From positions 1 through 17,254 of the forward strand of contig CAIYNT010000335.1 in assembly GCA_903927605.1 (NCBI GenBank): DNA of 17,254 nucleotides, read 5' to 3'. Each line of letters opens with the position of its first letter. Position 1 is the first letter of the stretch. Source of the stretch: an uncultured Holophagaceae bacterium (GTDB lineage: Bacteria; Acidobacteriota; Holophagae; Holophagales; Holophagaceae). The position numbers and the translations under genes were made by a program. The notes below the pieces were generated by a model, which was not told the DNA's origin, searched no databases, and saw only the letters and a list, made by a program, of their open reading frames with translations. Of this stretch, positions 7,767 through 15,399 are shown one piece after another.

Positions 7767-8266
7767 ATGGAATCCACCGGATTGACACCTCGCTTGGCCC
7801 GGTCCAGGTCGCCTTTGACGCCGATGGCGTCGTCATCTACCTGGGTTTTGCCGACCATGAATTCCGTGAGCATCTGCTGGTGAAGGTGCTCCGCCAGCAG
7901 CCCTCTTGGCATCCCGACAGGGACGCGGCAGCGCGCCTGCGGGAGCAGTTGGAGGCCTATGCTGCTGGGCGCCGCGAAGACTTCGAGATCCCCTTTCGGC
8001 TGCATGGGAGCCCCTTTGAACAGCGAGTCTGGGGGGCCCTTCAGCACATCCCCTTCGGCGAGACCCGCAGCTACGGACAGCTGGCCTCGGCACTCGGCGA
8101 TCCTAAGCTCAGCCGGGCCGTGGGTCGCGCCAATGGTGCCAATCCCGTGTCCATCCTCGTCCCCTGCCACCGAGTGGTCGGCGCCGATGGCTCACTCACG
8201 GGCTATGCAGGGGGATTGCCGATGAAGGAGCGCTTGCTTCGGCTTGAAGGCGCGCTCATGGGCTGA
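7763..8266 (+). CDS. ogt: Methylated-DNA--protein-cysteine S-methyltransferase (second intact Ogt)
   Basis: A 167-residue single-domain O6-alkylguanine transferase. Acceptor Cys135 is in NPVSILVPCHRVVG, preceded by FEQRVWGALQHIPFGETRSYGQLA (85-108) and GRANGANP (121-128), followed by GYAGGLPMKERLLRLEG (147-163). The frame stays open upstream to 7643, but the ATG at 7763 overlaps the preceding stop as ATGA, has AAAGGA in front and gives a normal Ogt N-terminus. Coupling suggests it makes the methyltransferase activity that E. coli Ada carries in its own C-terminal domain, in equal supply with the Ada-AlkA sensor. Its 3' end overlaps the 3' end of speD on the other strand by 11 bp. Confidence 0.94.
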   Translation: MNGIHRIDTSLGPVQVAFDADGVVIYLGFADHEFREHLLVKVLRQQPSWHPDRDAAARLREQLEAYAAGRREDFEIPFRLHGSPFEQRVWGALQHIPFGETRSYGQLASALGDPKLSRAVGRANGANPVSILVPCHRVVGADGSLTGYAGGLPMKERLLRLEGALMG

Positions 8267-8615
8267 TGGTCCGCAGGGGACCGCGTTCCAGTTCCAGCCG
8301 GGTCTCTTCCTTGGCACCGAAGGCGTCCTTTAGCACCGCCAACCCGCGGTCCATATCCACGCCCCCACAGCTGAAGAAATCCACAGCGGCAAAGCTGTAT
8401 TCAGGCCAGGTGTGGATGGCCAGGTGGCTTTCCGCGATGATCACGGCGCCGCTCACGCCGTGCGGACTGAAGTGATGAAAACTGTGGGTCATGATGGTGG
8501 CGCCTGAGGCTTGGGCCGCCTGCAACATGGCCCTGGTGACCAGTTCCAGGTCCGCCAGGGAGGCGGCATCGCAGCCGCTGAGTTCCGCGAGGAGATGGCG
8601 TCCCAATGCCGTCAT
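8256..8615 (-). CDS. speD: S-adenosylmethionine decarboxylase proenzyme
   Basis: A pyruvoyl enzyme that decarboxylates S-adenosylmethionine to give the aminopropyl donor for spermidine. The 119-residue product is the short bacterial/archaeal class. The self-cleavage site is Glu62-Ser63 in IAESHLAIHTWPEY; Ser63 becomes the pyruvoyl group, and His68 and Cys83 (FSCGG) match the processing and catalytic residues of the Thermotoga enzyme at identical numbers. An in-frame ATG exists at 8642, but the ATG at 8615 overlaps the upstream stop (ATGA) and gives the usual MxALGRHLLAEL start. No spermidine synthase gene is in the window. It is coupled to an RNA methyltransferase gene; both concern S-adenosylmethionine, though this may be coincidence. 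Confidence 0.94.
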   Translation of the reverse strand: MTALGRHLLAELSGCDAASLADLELVTRAMLQAAQASGATIMTHSFHHFSPHGVSGAVIIAESHLAIHTWPEYSFAAVDFFSCGGVDMDRGLAVLKDAFGAKEETRLELERGPLRTISP

Positions 8616-9844
8616 GTTCGCCTCGTCATCAGGGCCACGCATTCCATGTGGCTGGTGAGGGGGAAGAGATCGAGCACGGCGAGCTGATCCAGATTCCAGG
8701 CGGCAGCCAGACGCTTCACGTCCCGGCAGAAGGCCGCGCCATCGCAGGCCACCAGCACGAGCGCTCCCGCTCCGGCCCTGGCGAGACGTTCGCAGAGCGC
8801 GGGTTCAAGCCCAGCCCGGGGCGGATCCAGCAGGATCACATCCTCCGGAACACCGAGGCCATCTGGTACCCAGGCCGCAACGTCGGCCACCAGGCATTCC
8901 GAGGTTAACCCGGCGGACTGAAGGTTACGCCGGGCCCAGGCCACAGCTGTTTCGCCGGATTCCACCAGCATGCGCTGACTGAATCGATCACCGAGAAGGG
9001 TGGAGAACAACCCCACGCCACCATAGAGGTCGTACAGCGTGGCGCCCTTCAGGTCCCAGCTGTGCAGCAGGGCTCCGAAAGCTTCGGCGGCCCAGGGCGG
9101 GCTCACCTGGAAGAAAGCGCCGGGTTCGTGCTGGAGCAGGGCATCCCCGAGGTGATGGCGGATGGGCTCGGCATTGCGGTGCCAACCATCGGGTTCGAGC
9201 ATCCAGGTCCGGCCGCGCTCATCGGTAGCCCAGACCAGGTCCGCCGGTGTGCCCGTGGCCAATTCCCAGCGCCCGGGTCGGGAAGGCAGAGCCCGCCCAT
9301 CCAGCGCTTCCTGGAGCCGCGGGATAGCATCCGAAAGGGGATTTGCTGCGGCCGGACAGGCCGAGACCGGCACCAGGGCATGGCTGTTGCGGCGGAAGTA
9401 GCCCAGGGCCGCACCATCCCAGTGCAACTGGATGCGGTGGCGCCGGGCGGTGTCTGGAGCGGGATGCCAGGTCCAGGGCACCTCTTCTCCCAGTTGCCGC
9501 CGGAGCAGGTCGGCCACCATGAGCTTCTTGAGGCCCGGGGCGTGGCGTCCCGCTTCCCACAACTCACAGCCGCCGCAGGCTCCGGCCACAGGGCAGGCGG
9601 CCACGACCCGACGCGGATCCCGGGTGATCCAGCGGAGGACCCGCCCTTCTCCATGGCGGGTCTTCCATATGACTTCGGCCTCGACCATCTCCCCAGGGAA
9701 GAGGGCAAGGGGGGCCTCCAGCAGAAGGAGGCGCCCGTCTTCCGACCGCCCCACCCCTTTTCCGCCCCAGGCCAGGCGTTCGACGGTGCCACGCCAGGCT
9801 TCAGTGCGGGCAGGGGAATTCCGATATGCTGGCGGCACCCTCAT
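8612..9844 (-). CDS. RlmD/RumA-like class I SAM-dependent RNA uracil-C5 methyltransferase
   Basis: Probably methylates C5 of a uridine in 23S rRNA or tRNA. The 410-residue protein has an N-terminal TRAM-like domain (about 15-70), four cysteines typical of the family's iron-sulfur cluster (Cys84, Cys90, Cys93, Cys163), SAM-binding motif LYDLYGGVGLF (270-280), DPPRAG (340-345), the catalytic cysteine Cys367 in VACDGAAFCRD, and Glu401 of SHMEC as probable base. The usual SCDP motif reads ACDG, a modest divergence. The open frame continues upstream to 9928, but the ATG at 9844 is preferred because the upstream part is low-complexity and would overlap the divergent HD-GYP gene. Which uridine is modified cannot be told from sequence; RlmD, RlmCD and TrmA-like roles are alternatives. 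Confidence 0.88.
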   Translation of the reverse strand: MRVPPAYRNSPARTEAWRGTVERLAWGGKGVGRSEDGRLLLLEAPLALFPGEMVEAEVIWKTRHGEGRVLRWITRDPRRVVAACPVAGACGGCELWEAGRHAPGLKKLMVADLLRRQLGEEVPWTWHPAPDTARRHRIQLHWDGAALGYFRRNSHALVPVSACPAAANPLSDAIPRLQEALDGRALPSRPGRWELATGTPADLVWATDERGRTWMLEPDGWHRNAEPIRHHLGDALLQHEPGAFFQVSPPWAAEAFGALLHSWDLKGATLYDLYGGVGLFSTLLGDRFSQRMLVESGETAVAWARRNLQSAGLTSECLVADVAAWVPDGLGVPEDVILLDPPRAGLEPALCERLARAGAGALVLVACDGAAFCRDVKRLAAAWNLDQLAVLDLFPLTSHMECVALMTRRT

Positions 9845-9887
9845 TTTCCTGGAGTCTGAGTCACTCTTCCTGGAGCCTGATCCCGCC

Positions 9888-11600
9888 TTGCGATTCACCG
9901 TGGCCCTCCCACCTGAGCACCGTAGCATCCTCCAGGATCAGGTTGCGGGGGAGATGCGCCGGGCCCTTGTGTTTGTGGACAAAGGACCAGCGGATGTGGC
10001 TCTCGGAGTGTCCGGCGGGGGCCGGTTCGCAGGCTGTGCGAGTTGGCCGGGGGCCGAGGCTGCCTTGGCCCTCATGAAGGCGGGCTGGGAGCGGGCGAAG
10101 GATCAGCAATCCATGCAGCGGCTCCACGAAGTGGGCCGCGCTTTGGTGTCCGAACAGAATCTGGATCGTCTGCTGGACTTGATCCTCACCAAGGCCCGGG
10201 AATTGCTCAAGGCTGAAGCTGGGTCCATCTACCTTCTGACTGGAGAAGGGGACCAAAGGGAACTGCTGTTTGCCCACACCCAAAATGCGAAGGTGAATAT
10301 ACCTTTCCATAGGGTCGCCATGCCCGTGTCCCGCCGAACCCTTGCCGGGTTCGTGGCCCTCAGCCGGGAGAGCCTCAACATCGAGGATGTCTACCGGATT
10401 CCCGAGGAGGCACCCTACCGGTTCAACGACAGCTTCGACCGGCAGGCCGGGTACCGCAGCACCTCTGTGCTGGTGGTACCCATGCAGGACACGGAGGGCC
10501 AAGTGCTGGGTGTCCTCCAGCTCCTGAACCGGCTGGACGAGGATGGCGGAGGAGGGGTGACCTTCTCTGCAGAGGACCAGAACCTGGCCCAGAGTCTCGC
10601 GGGGCAGGCGGCCGTGGCCGTGAAGAATGCGCAACTGCGGGAGGAGATCGAGCAGCTGTTCGAGGGCTTCGTGGCGGCCTCGGTGACGGCCATCGAGGCG
10701 CGGGATCCGGTGACCAGTGGTCATTCGAGTCGGGTGGCCGAACTGACCGTGGGACTCGCGGAAGCCGTCAACGCAACACCTAACGGTGCCTATGGTGGCC
10801 TAGTCTTCACGGACCGGCAGCTGCGGGAGCTCCGCTACGCGAGCCTGCTCCACGATTTCGGTAAGGTGGGCGTCCGGGAGCAGGTGCTGGTGAAGGCCAA
10901 GAAGCTGGACCCCAGCCAGCTGGAGATCATTCTCCAGCGGCTCCGTCAGCGGGAGCTGGAAGAGGCCCTGGAGCTGCTTTCCCAGGCCTGGCAGAGTGGC
11001 GAGCGCTTCGAGGGGGCACGCTGGGACCAAGTGGTGCACGACCGCCAGTCTGTGACCGAGCGGCTCATGCATCTGGTCCGTCAGAGTAATGAACCCTCGG
11101 TGCTGGCCCAGGACGTGGCCGAGGGACTGAGCCGGCTGGAGAACCTCACTTATACGCACTGGAGTGGCGACCGCCGGGAGCTGGTCGAACCGGAGGCTCT
11201 GGCCAGCCTGCGGATCCGCCGGGGCAGCCTGTCGGAGGCAGAGCGTCTCGAGATCGAGAGCCACGTCACCCATACCTTCCGGTTCCTGGAGCGCATTCCC
11301 TGGACCCGGGATCTCTCGGGCATTCCCGAGATCGCCTACGCCCACCACGAGCGCCTCAGCGGTCGCGGGTATCCCCGCCAGCTGGGGGAACCCGAGATTC
11401 CGGTCCAGAGCCGGGCCATGGCCATCGCGGATGTCTTCGACGCCCTCACCGCCCAGGACCGTCCATACAAGGGCGCGGTGCCCCTGGAGCGCAGTCTGGC
11501 CATCCTGCAGGAGGAGGCCCGGGACGGGGCTCTGGACCCTGCCTTGCTGGATCTCTTCATCGAGGCAAGGGTGTTCGAGCGGACCACACCCCGAGGCTAA
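9888..11600 (+). CDS. GAF domain plus HD-GYP phosphohydrolase (putative c-di-GMP phosphodiesterase)
   Basis: A soluble signalling protein of about 570 residues. A GAF sensor domain spans roughly 76-250 (from MQRLHEVGRALVSEQNL to AQLREEIEQLFEGF), with no transmembrane segment. The HD-GYP domain carries GHSSRV (His279), HDFGK (322-326), His459/His462 in SHVTHTF, HHERLSGRGYP (486-496) and Asp515 in AIADVFDALTAQDRPYK, the metal-binding set that hydrolyses cyclic di-GMP in this family. About 110 extra residues lie between the HDFGK segment and SHVTHTF. The start is uncertain: TTG 9888 is used here (GGAG 12 nt upstream), with GTG 9900 and ATG 9954 as alternatives. The frame is open back to 9432, but that part lies opposite the RNA methyltransferase. 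It ends 49 bp before fabZ and may share its transcript. Confidence 0.82.
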   Translation: MRFTVALPPEHRSILQDQVAGEMRRALVFVDKGPADVALGVSGGGRFAGCASWPGAEAALALMKAGWERAKDQQSMQRLHEVGRALVSEQNLDRLLDLILTKARELLKAEAGSIYLLTGEGDQRELLFAHTQNAKVNIPFHRVAMPVSRRTLAGFVALSRESLNIEDVYRIPEEAPYRFNDSFDRQAGYRSTSVLVVPMQDTEGQVLGVLQLLNRLDEDGGGGVTFSAEDQNLAQSLAGQAAVAVKNAQLREEIEQLFEGFVAASVTAIEARDPVTSGHSSRVAELTVGLAEAVNATPNGAYGGLVFTDRQLRELRYASLLHDFGKVGVREQVLVKAKKLDPSQLEIILQRLRQRELEEALELLSQAWQSGERFEGARWDQVVHDRQSVTERLMHLVRQSNEPSVLAQDVAEGLSRLENLTYTHWSGDRRELVEPEALASLRIRRGSLSEAERLEIESHVTHTFRFLERIPWTRDLSGIPEIAYAHHERLSGRGYPRQLGEPEIPVQSRAMAIADVFDALTAQDRPYKGAVPLERSLAILQEEARDGALDPALLDLFIEARVFERTTPRG

Positions 11601-11640
11601 GGCTGGAGGCCCAAGCCCAGAGACGGTAGGCTAGAGGATT

Positions 11641-11644
11641 GGAG
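11641..11644 (+). promoter_or_regulatory. Ribosome binding site deciding the fabZ start
   Basis: GGAG with 5 nt before the ATG at 11650. A GTG at 11644 also has a plausible site (AGAGGA, 11633-11638), so a two-residue-longer product cannot be excluded. Confidence 0.5.
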
Positions 11645-11649
11645 TGGCC

Positions 11650-12120
11650 ATGTCTGAACGCGAACCACGCTCGATCGACCTGCAGGGGATCATGGACCTC
11701 CTGCCCCACCGTTATCCCATGCTTCTGGTGGACCGGATCCTCGACTTCGAGCCCAGGGAGTGGATCCGGGGCCTGAAGAACGTCAGCTTCAACGAGGCGG
11801 TCTTCCAGGGCCACTTCCCCAATCGGCCGGTGTTCCCGGGCGTCTATATCGTGGAGGCCATGGCGCAGACCGGCGGTTGCCTGCTCATGCGGGAGTTCGA
11901 GGATCGGGCCCGCAAGGTGATCTACTTCATGGGTATCGATGCCGTGCGGTTCCGCAAGCCGGTACTGCCCGGGGATCAGATGGTCATGGAAGTGAAGGTG
12001 GTCCAGTTCAAGGGCCGCATCTGCAAGATGCGCGGCGAGGCCTTCGTGGACGGCCAGAAGGTCGCCGAAGCAGAGTTCATGTCCATGCTGATGGATCTGG
12101 CGGAGGGAGAGGGAAAATGA
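11650..12120 (+). CDS. fabZ: 3-hydroxyacyl-[acyl-carrier-protein] dehydratase FabZ
   Basis: Dehydrates 3-hydroxyacyl-ACP to trans-2-enoyl-ACP in fatty acid elongation. The 156-residue hotdog protein has LPHRYPMLLVDRI (18-30), catalytic His55 in FQGHFPNRPVFPGV and Glu69 in IVEAMAQTGG. Its stop overlaps the lpxA start (ATGA, 12117-12120). FabZ and LpxA draw on the same 3-hydroxyacyl-ACP pool, so coupling would balance phospholipid against lipid A synthesis, as in the widespread lpxD-fabZ-lpxA-lpxB order; here lpxD and lpxB are missing on either side. Confidence 0.95.
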   Translation: MSEREPRSIDLQGIMDLLPHRYPMLLVDRILDFEPREWIRGLKNVSFNEAVFQGHFPNRPVFPGVYIVEAMAQTGGCLLMREFEDRARKVIYFMGIDAVRFRKPVLPGDQMVMEVKVVQFKGRICKMRGEAFVDGQKVAEAEFMSMLMDLAEGEGK

Positions 12121-12902
12121 GCGCGCAGATCCATCCGAGCAGCGTGGTGAGTCCTGAGGCCCGGTTGGGCGAAGAGGTGGTCGTGGGCCCCTTCTGCCTC
12201 ATCGAGGGCAATGCCGTGATCGGGGCGCGCACCCTGCTGCGCAGTCATGTGGTGATCGGTCCTCACACCGAGCTGGGAGAGGACAACGACATCTACCCGC
12301 ACGCCACCCTGGGCATGGGGCCCCAGGACCTCAAGTTCAAGGGCGCACCTACGCGCCTGCAGGTGGGCCATCGCAACGTCATCCGTGAGGGCTGCACCCT
12401 CCATCGGGGTACCGAGGGCGGGGGCGGGCTCACCACTGTGGCCGACGACAACTTTCTGATGACGGGTTCGCACATCGCCCACGACTGCCATGTGGGCAGC
12501 AAGAACATCTTCGCCAACTGCGCCACCCTGGCAGGTCATGTCGAGGTGGGCGATGGCTGCAACATCGGCGCCTTCTCCGCCGTCCATCAGTTCTGCCGGG
12601 TGGGTAATCACGCCTTCATGGGTGGCTTCACCGTGGCCACCCAGGATGTGCTGCCCTTCATGAAGACGGTCGGCGCCCGAGACACCAAGAGCTATGGCGT
12701 GAACACCATCGGTCTCCAGCGCAAAGGCTTTCCGGTGGAAGTGGTCGAGGGCTTGAAGAAGGCCCACCGCCTGCTGTTCCATGCAGGGCTGTTGCGTGAG
12801 GAGGCCATGGCCCAGGCCGAGAGAGAATTGGGGCACATCCCCGAGGTCGCCTACCTCTTGACGTTCATCCGAGAGGCCAAGCGGGGCGTGCATCGTGGCT
12901 GA
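12117..12902 (+). CDS. lpxA: Acyl-ACP--UDP-N-acetylglucosamine O-acyltransferase LpxA
   Basis: First enzyme of lipid A synthesis, in the cytosol; it transfers a 3-hydroxyacyl chain from ACP to UDP-GlcNAc. The 261-residue protein has left-handed beta-helix hexapeptide repeats over about 1-185 and a helical C-terminus. Catalytic His122 lies in GSHIAHDCHVG (E. coli His125), and VHQFC with His157 is present. At the hydrocarbon-ruler position equivalent to E. coli Gly173 there is Gly170, which suggests a long chain such as C14 rather than C10; this is inference from known LpxA structures. ATG 12117 overlaps the fabZ stop; the frame is open further upstream inside fabZ, but that is not LpxA sequence. 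It implies a lipopolysaccharide-bearing outer membrane. Confidence 0.95.
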   Translation: MSAQIHPSSVVSPEARLGEEVVVGPFCLIEGNAVIGARTLLRSHVVIGPHTELGEDNDIYPHATLGMGPQDLKFKGAPTRLQVGHRNVIREGCTLHRGTEGGGGLTTVADDNFLMTGSHIAHDCHVGSKNIFANCATLAGHVEVGDGCNIGAFSAVHQFCRVGNHAFMGGFTVATQDVLPFMKTVGARDTKSYGVNTIGLQRKGFPVEVVEGLKKAHRLLFHAGLLREEAMAQAERELGHIPEVAYLLTFIREAKRGVHRG

Positions 12903-13806
12903 ACGCCGCCATGCGACCCTCGCCATCATCGGCCTGCCCAACGCGGGCAAATCCACCTTGTTGAATGCCCTGCTCGGGCAGAAGCTGGCTGCGACAAGCC
13001 AGATCCCCCAGACCACCCGGACCCGGGTGCTGGGTGTGGTGGATCGGGGTGAGGTGCAGCTGGCCTTTCTCGATACGCCAGGCATCCACCTGCCCAAGCA
13101 CGCGTTGAATGAGCGCATGATGGGCCACGTGGAGCAGGCGCTTGAAGAAGCCGATCTGGTGCTCTGGGTGGTGGATGCGGATGATTACCTGGGCACGGGG
13201 GAACACGCCCTGGCCAAGCGCCTGCGCAGGCTGGGGCGACCCACCTACCTGCTGCTGAACAAGATCGACCTGCTATCCAAGGGGCGCCTGCTGGAGAAGA
13301 TCGCGACCTACAAGGACCTGCTGCCCTTCAAGGAGATCATTCCCATCGGCGCCAAGATGGGACTGAACCTGGATCCCCTCTGGGCGATTCTTGAACGCGA
13401 CGCCGCACTGCCCGGCTGGCTCCATGAGGCGGAAGTCTTCACGGATCAGACCGAACGGTCCCTGGCCTCCGAATTCATCCGCGAGAAGGTGCTGCGCAAG
13501 ACCCGCGAAGAGGTGCCCCACGGCGTGGCGGTGCTCATCGAGCAGTGGCTGGAGCCGGGACACGAAGACTATCCCGAAGATCTGGGCCCCACAGGCGTAT
13601 TTATTGCCGCCCAGATCCTGGTGGACCGCGACGGCCACCGCAAGATCCTGCTCGGCAGTGGTGGCGAGATGATCAAAGACATCCGCCAGAGCGCCCAGCG
13701 TGAGCTGAAGAAGCTGCTCCAGCGGCCTGTGCGGCTTGAACTGTTCGTGAAGGTGGATGAGGGCTGGCGCGATCGGCCCGAGCGATTGGACCGGCTCTCC
13801 ATTTAG
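12895..13806 (+). CDS. era: GTPase Era (16S rRNA-binding, 30S assembly)
   Basis: An essential GTPase that binds the 3' end of 16S rRNA during 30S maturation. The 303-residue protein has G1 GLPNAGKST (13-21), G2 in PQTTRTR (Thr41), G3 DTPG (60-63) and G4 NKID (122-125). G5 reads GAK (152-154), where SAK/SAL is usual. A C-terminal type II KH domain (about 200-290) includes LLGSGGEMIKDI as its GXXG loop. No ATG is available: the GTG at 12895 is the only start giving a full G domain, and it overlaps lpxA by 8 bp, which fits coupled translation. It ends 4 bp before the convergent carbonic anhydrase gene. Confidence 0.95.
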   Translation: MAERRHATLAIIGLPNAGKSTLLNALLGQKLAATSQIPQTTRTRVLGVVDRGEVQLAFLDTPGIHLPKHALNERMMGHVEQALEEADLVLWVVDADDYLGTGEHALAKRLRRLGRPTYLLLNKIDLLSKGRLLEKIATYKDLLPFKEIIPIGAKMGLNLDPLWAILERDAALPGWLHEAEVFTDQTERSLASEFIREKVLRKTREEVPHGVAVLIEQWLEPGHEDYPEDLGPTGVFIAAQILVDRDGHRKILLGSGGEMIKDIRQSAQRELKKLLQRPVRLELFVKVDEGWRDRPERLDRLSI

Positions 13807-13810
13807 GCCA

Positions 13811-14482
13811 CTAGATTGAGAGATCGGTCGCCCGGTGGTCGGCGTCGAGGGGCACCAGGCCTTTCGTACCCGTGACCGAGGCATACTGGCCCCGATCCGG
13901 GTCGAACGCGAAGACCTCACCGGTCTCGATCTTGTACACCCAGGCATGGAGGTGCAGCAGACCATTGGCCGTCGCCGTAGCCACGGCGGGATGTCGCCGA
14001 AGGTTCTCCAACTGGACGAGGACATTCTCCTCGACGGTGGCGTGGAGTAACTCATGACCCTTGAGGTGCCCGTAGCTTTCCCACATGATGCGTTCGGTAG
14101 CGCGGGCGTAGGCCAGCCAGGCCTTGGTGGCCGGCAGCCCGCTCAGCTCCTCGGGCTCGAGCAGGGCTTTCATGGCGCCGCAGTTGGAATGGCCGCAGAT
14201 GATGATGTCCTTCACGCGAAGGCTGGCCACGGCGAATTCGATGCCCGCTGCCATCCCGCCCATGCTCTCGAAGGGTGGCACCAGGTTCCCGACATTGCGC
14301 AGGATGAAGAGTTCACCGGGCTGGGTCTGGGTGATCAGGTTTGGGCTGATGCGGGAATCAGAGCAGGTAATGAAGAGGGTCTCCGGTGCCTGGTCCTGGC
14401 GATCCAGTCGCTCGAATAGCTCCCTGTGGGAGCTGAAGATCTGGGTCTGGAATTGATGAATGCCCTGAACGAGTTTCTGCAT
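13811..14482 (-). CDS. can: Beta-class carbonic anhydrase
   Basis: Zinc enzyme that interconverts CO2 and bicarbonate in the cytosol, supplying bicarbonate for carboxylations. The 223-residue product matches E. coli Can (220). Zinc ligands are Cys40 (TCSDSR), His98 and Cys101 (CGHSNCGAMKAL), with the Asp42-Arg44 dyad; GELFILRNVGNLVPP (56-70) is also typical. No signal peptide is seen. It lies 44 bp downstream of the ABC ATPase gene on the same strand with no terminator visible between, so read-through is possible. Confidence 0.95.
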   Translation of the reverse strand: MQKLVQGIHQFQTQIFSSHRELFERLDRQDQAPETLFITCSDSRISPNLITQTQPGELFILRNVGNLVPPFESMGGMAAGIEFAVASLRVKDIIICGHSNCGAMKALLEPEELSGLPATKAWLAYARATERIMWESYGHLKGHELLHATVEENVLVQLENLRRHPAVATATANGLLHLHAWVYKIETGEVFAFDPDRGQYASVTGTKGLVPLDADHRATDLSI

Positions 14483-14526
14483 CCAAGGATTCTACCTGAG
14501 GTCAGATCCCGGGTTGAAACTCGCTC

Positions 14527-15258
14527 TCATAGGCTCAGGTTGGCCAGATGCTGTTCGGAGGTGATGGGAATGTTCGGCTCGTCGTGGATGATCTTGCCGT
14601 CCCGGAGCTTCACGATGCGATGGGCGTGACGGGCAATGTCCTCCTCATGGGTGACGATGATGATGGTGTTGCCCTTCTGGTACAGCTCCTCGAAGAGGGC
14701 CATGATCTCGATGCTGGTCTTGGAGTCCAGGGCCCCCGTCGGCTCGTCCGCCAAGAGGATGGAGGGGTCATTCACCAGGGCTCGGGCAATGGCCATACGC
14801 TGCCGCTGGCCGCCTGAGAGTTGGTTGGGCATGTGGTCGCTACGGGTACCGAGGCCGACGTTCTCCAGGGCCCTCTGCGCCATCTGATGTCTTTCGACCG
14901 GCTTCTTGCCCGCATAGATCAGGGGCAGTTCGACGTTCTGCAGGGCCGTGGTGCGGGCCAGCAGGTTGAAGGTCTGGAAGACGAAGCCGATCTCCTCGTT
15001 GCGGATCTTGGCCAGGTCATCATCCGTCATGGCCGAGGCCAGCTTGCCATTTAGCTCGTAGGTTCCGTTGGTGGGCGTGTCCAGACAACCGATGACGTTC
15101 ATCATCGTGGACTTTCCCGAACCGGAGGGTCCCATGATGGCCACATATTCACCGCGGCAGATCTCCATGGACACCCCATCCAGAGCCCGGACTTCCATGT
15201 CACCCATCTGATAGTGCTTGGTGATGTCGGTGAGTCGGATCAGCGGCGCATCGGTCAT
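14527..15258 (-). CDS. MacB/LolD-type ABC transporter ATP-binding protein
   Basis: The 243-residue ATPase of an ABC system of the MacB/LolD/FtsE type, which couple ATP hydrolysis to export or to lipoprotein or envelope work. It shows Walker [10 protein letters not shown] (43-51), Q-loop Gln95 (FVFQTFNLL), signature LSGGQ (147-151), Walker B ILLADE (167-172) followed by PTGALD, and switch His204 (VTHEED). The sequence reads closest to the MacB branch. Start ATG 15258 has GAGGA (complement of 15263-15267) 4 nt upstream. No permease or periplasmic adaptor gene adjoins it: carbonic anhydrase lies on one side and the thiolase on the other, so the partner must be encoded elsewhere and the substrate is unknown. 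Confidence 0.9.
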   Translation of the reverse strand: MTDAPLIRLTDITKHYQMGDMEVRALDGVSMEICRGEYVAIMGPSGSGKSTMMNVIGCLDTPTNGTYELNGKLASAMTDDDLAKIRNEEIGFVFQTFNLLARTTALQNVELPLIYAGKKPVERHQMAQRALENVGLGTRSDHMPNQLSGGQRQRMAIARALVNDPSILLADEPTGALDSKTSIEIMALFEELYQKGNTIIIVTHEEDIARHAHRIVKLRDGKIIHDEPNIPITSEQHLANLSL

Positions 15259-15354
15259 GGAATCCTCAATCGACCCTACTTGGGTTTCCCCTATCTTCGC
15301 AGATGTGCCGGGAGCGGTTTAGGGTGCGGTCCGGATTCCCGATGATTGCTGATT

Positions 15355-15389
15355 GCGTTCTTGACCCGAGACTTGAGCGTTGCTGACCC
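15355..15389. repeat. Two 13-bp direct repeats spaced 22 bp apart
   Basis: GCGTTCTTGACCC (15355-15367) and GCGTTGCTGACCC (15377-15389) differ at two positions and have a 22-bp period, about two helical turns. They lie between the thiolase stop and the ABC ATPase start, about 100 bp upstream of the latter. Spacing would suit a regulator bound on one face of the DNA, but chance cannot be excluded. No clear promoter hexamers were recognised in 15259-15399. Confidence 0.3.
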
Positions 15390-15399
15390 TGGCCGCGGT

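Noticed and set aside
9432..9887. Upstream extension of the HD-GYP frame
   Set aside because: It lies antisense to the RNA methyltransferase, is arginine- and serine-rich and lacks domain resemblance; the start was placed at 9888.
11976..13118. Minus-strand open frame across fabZ, lpxA and era
   Set aside because: It spans three well-supported genes and is histidine-, alanine- and glycine-rich without motifs.
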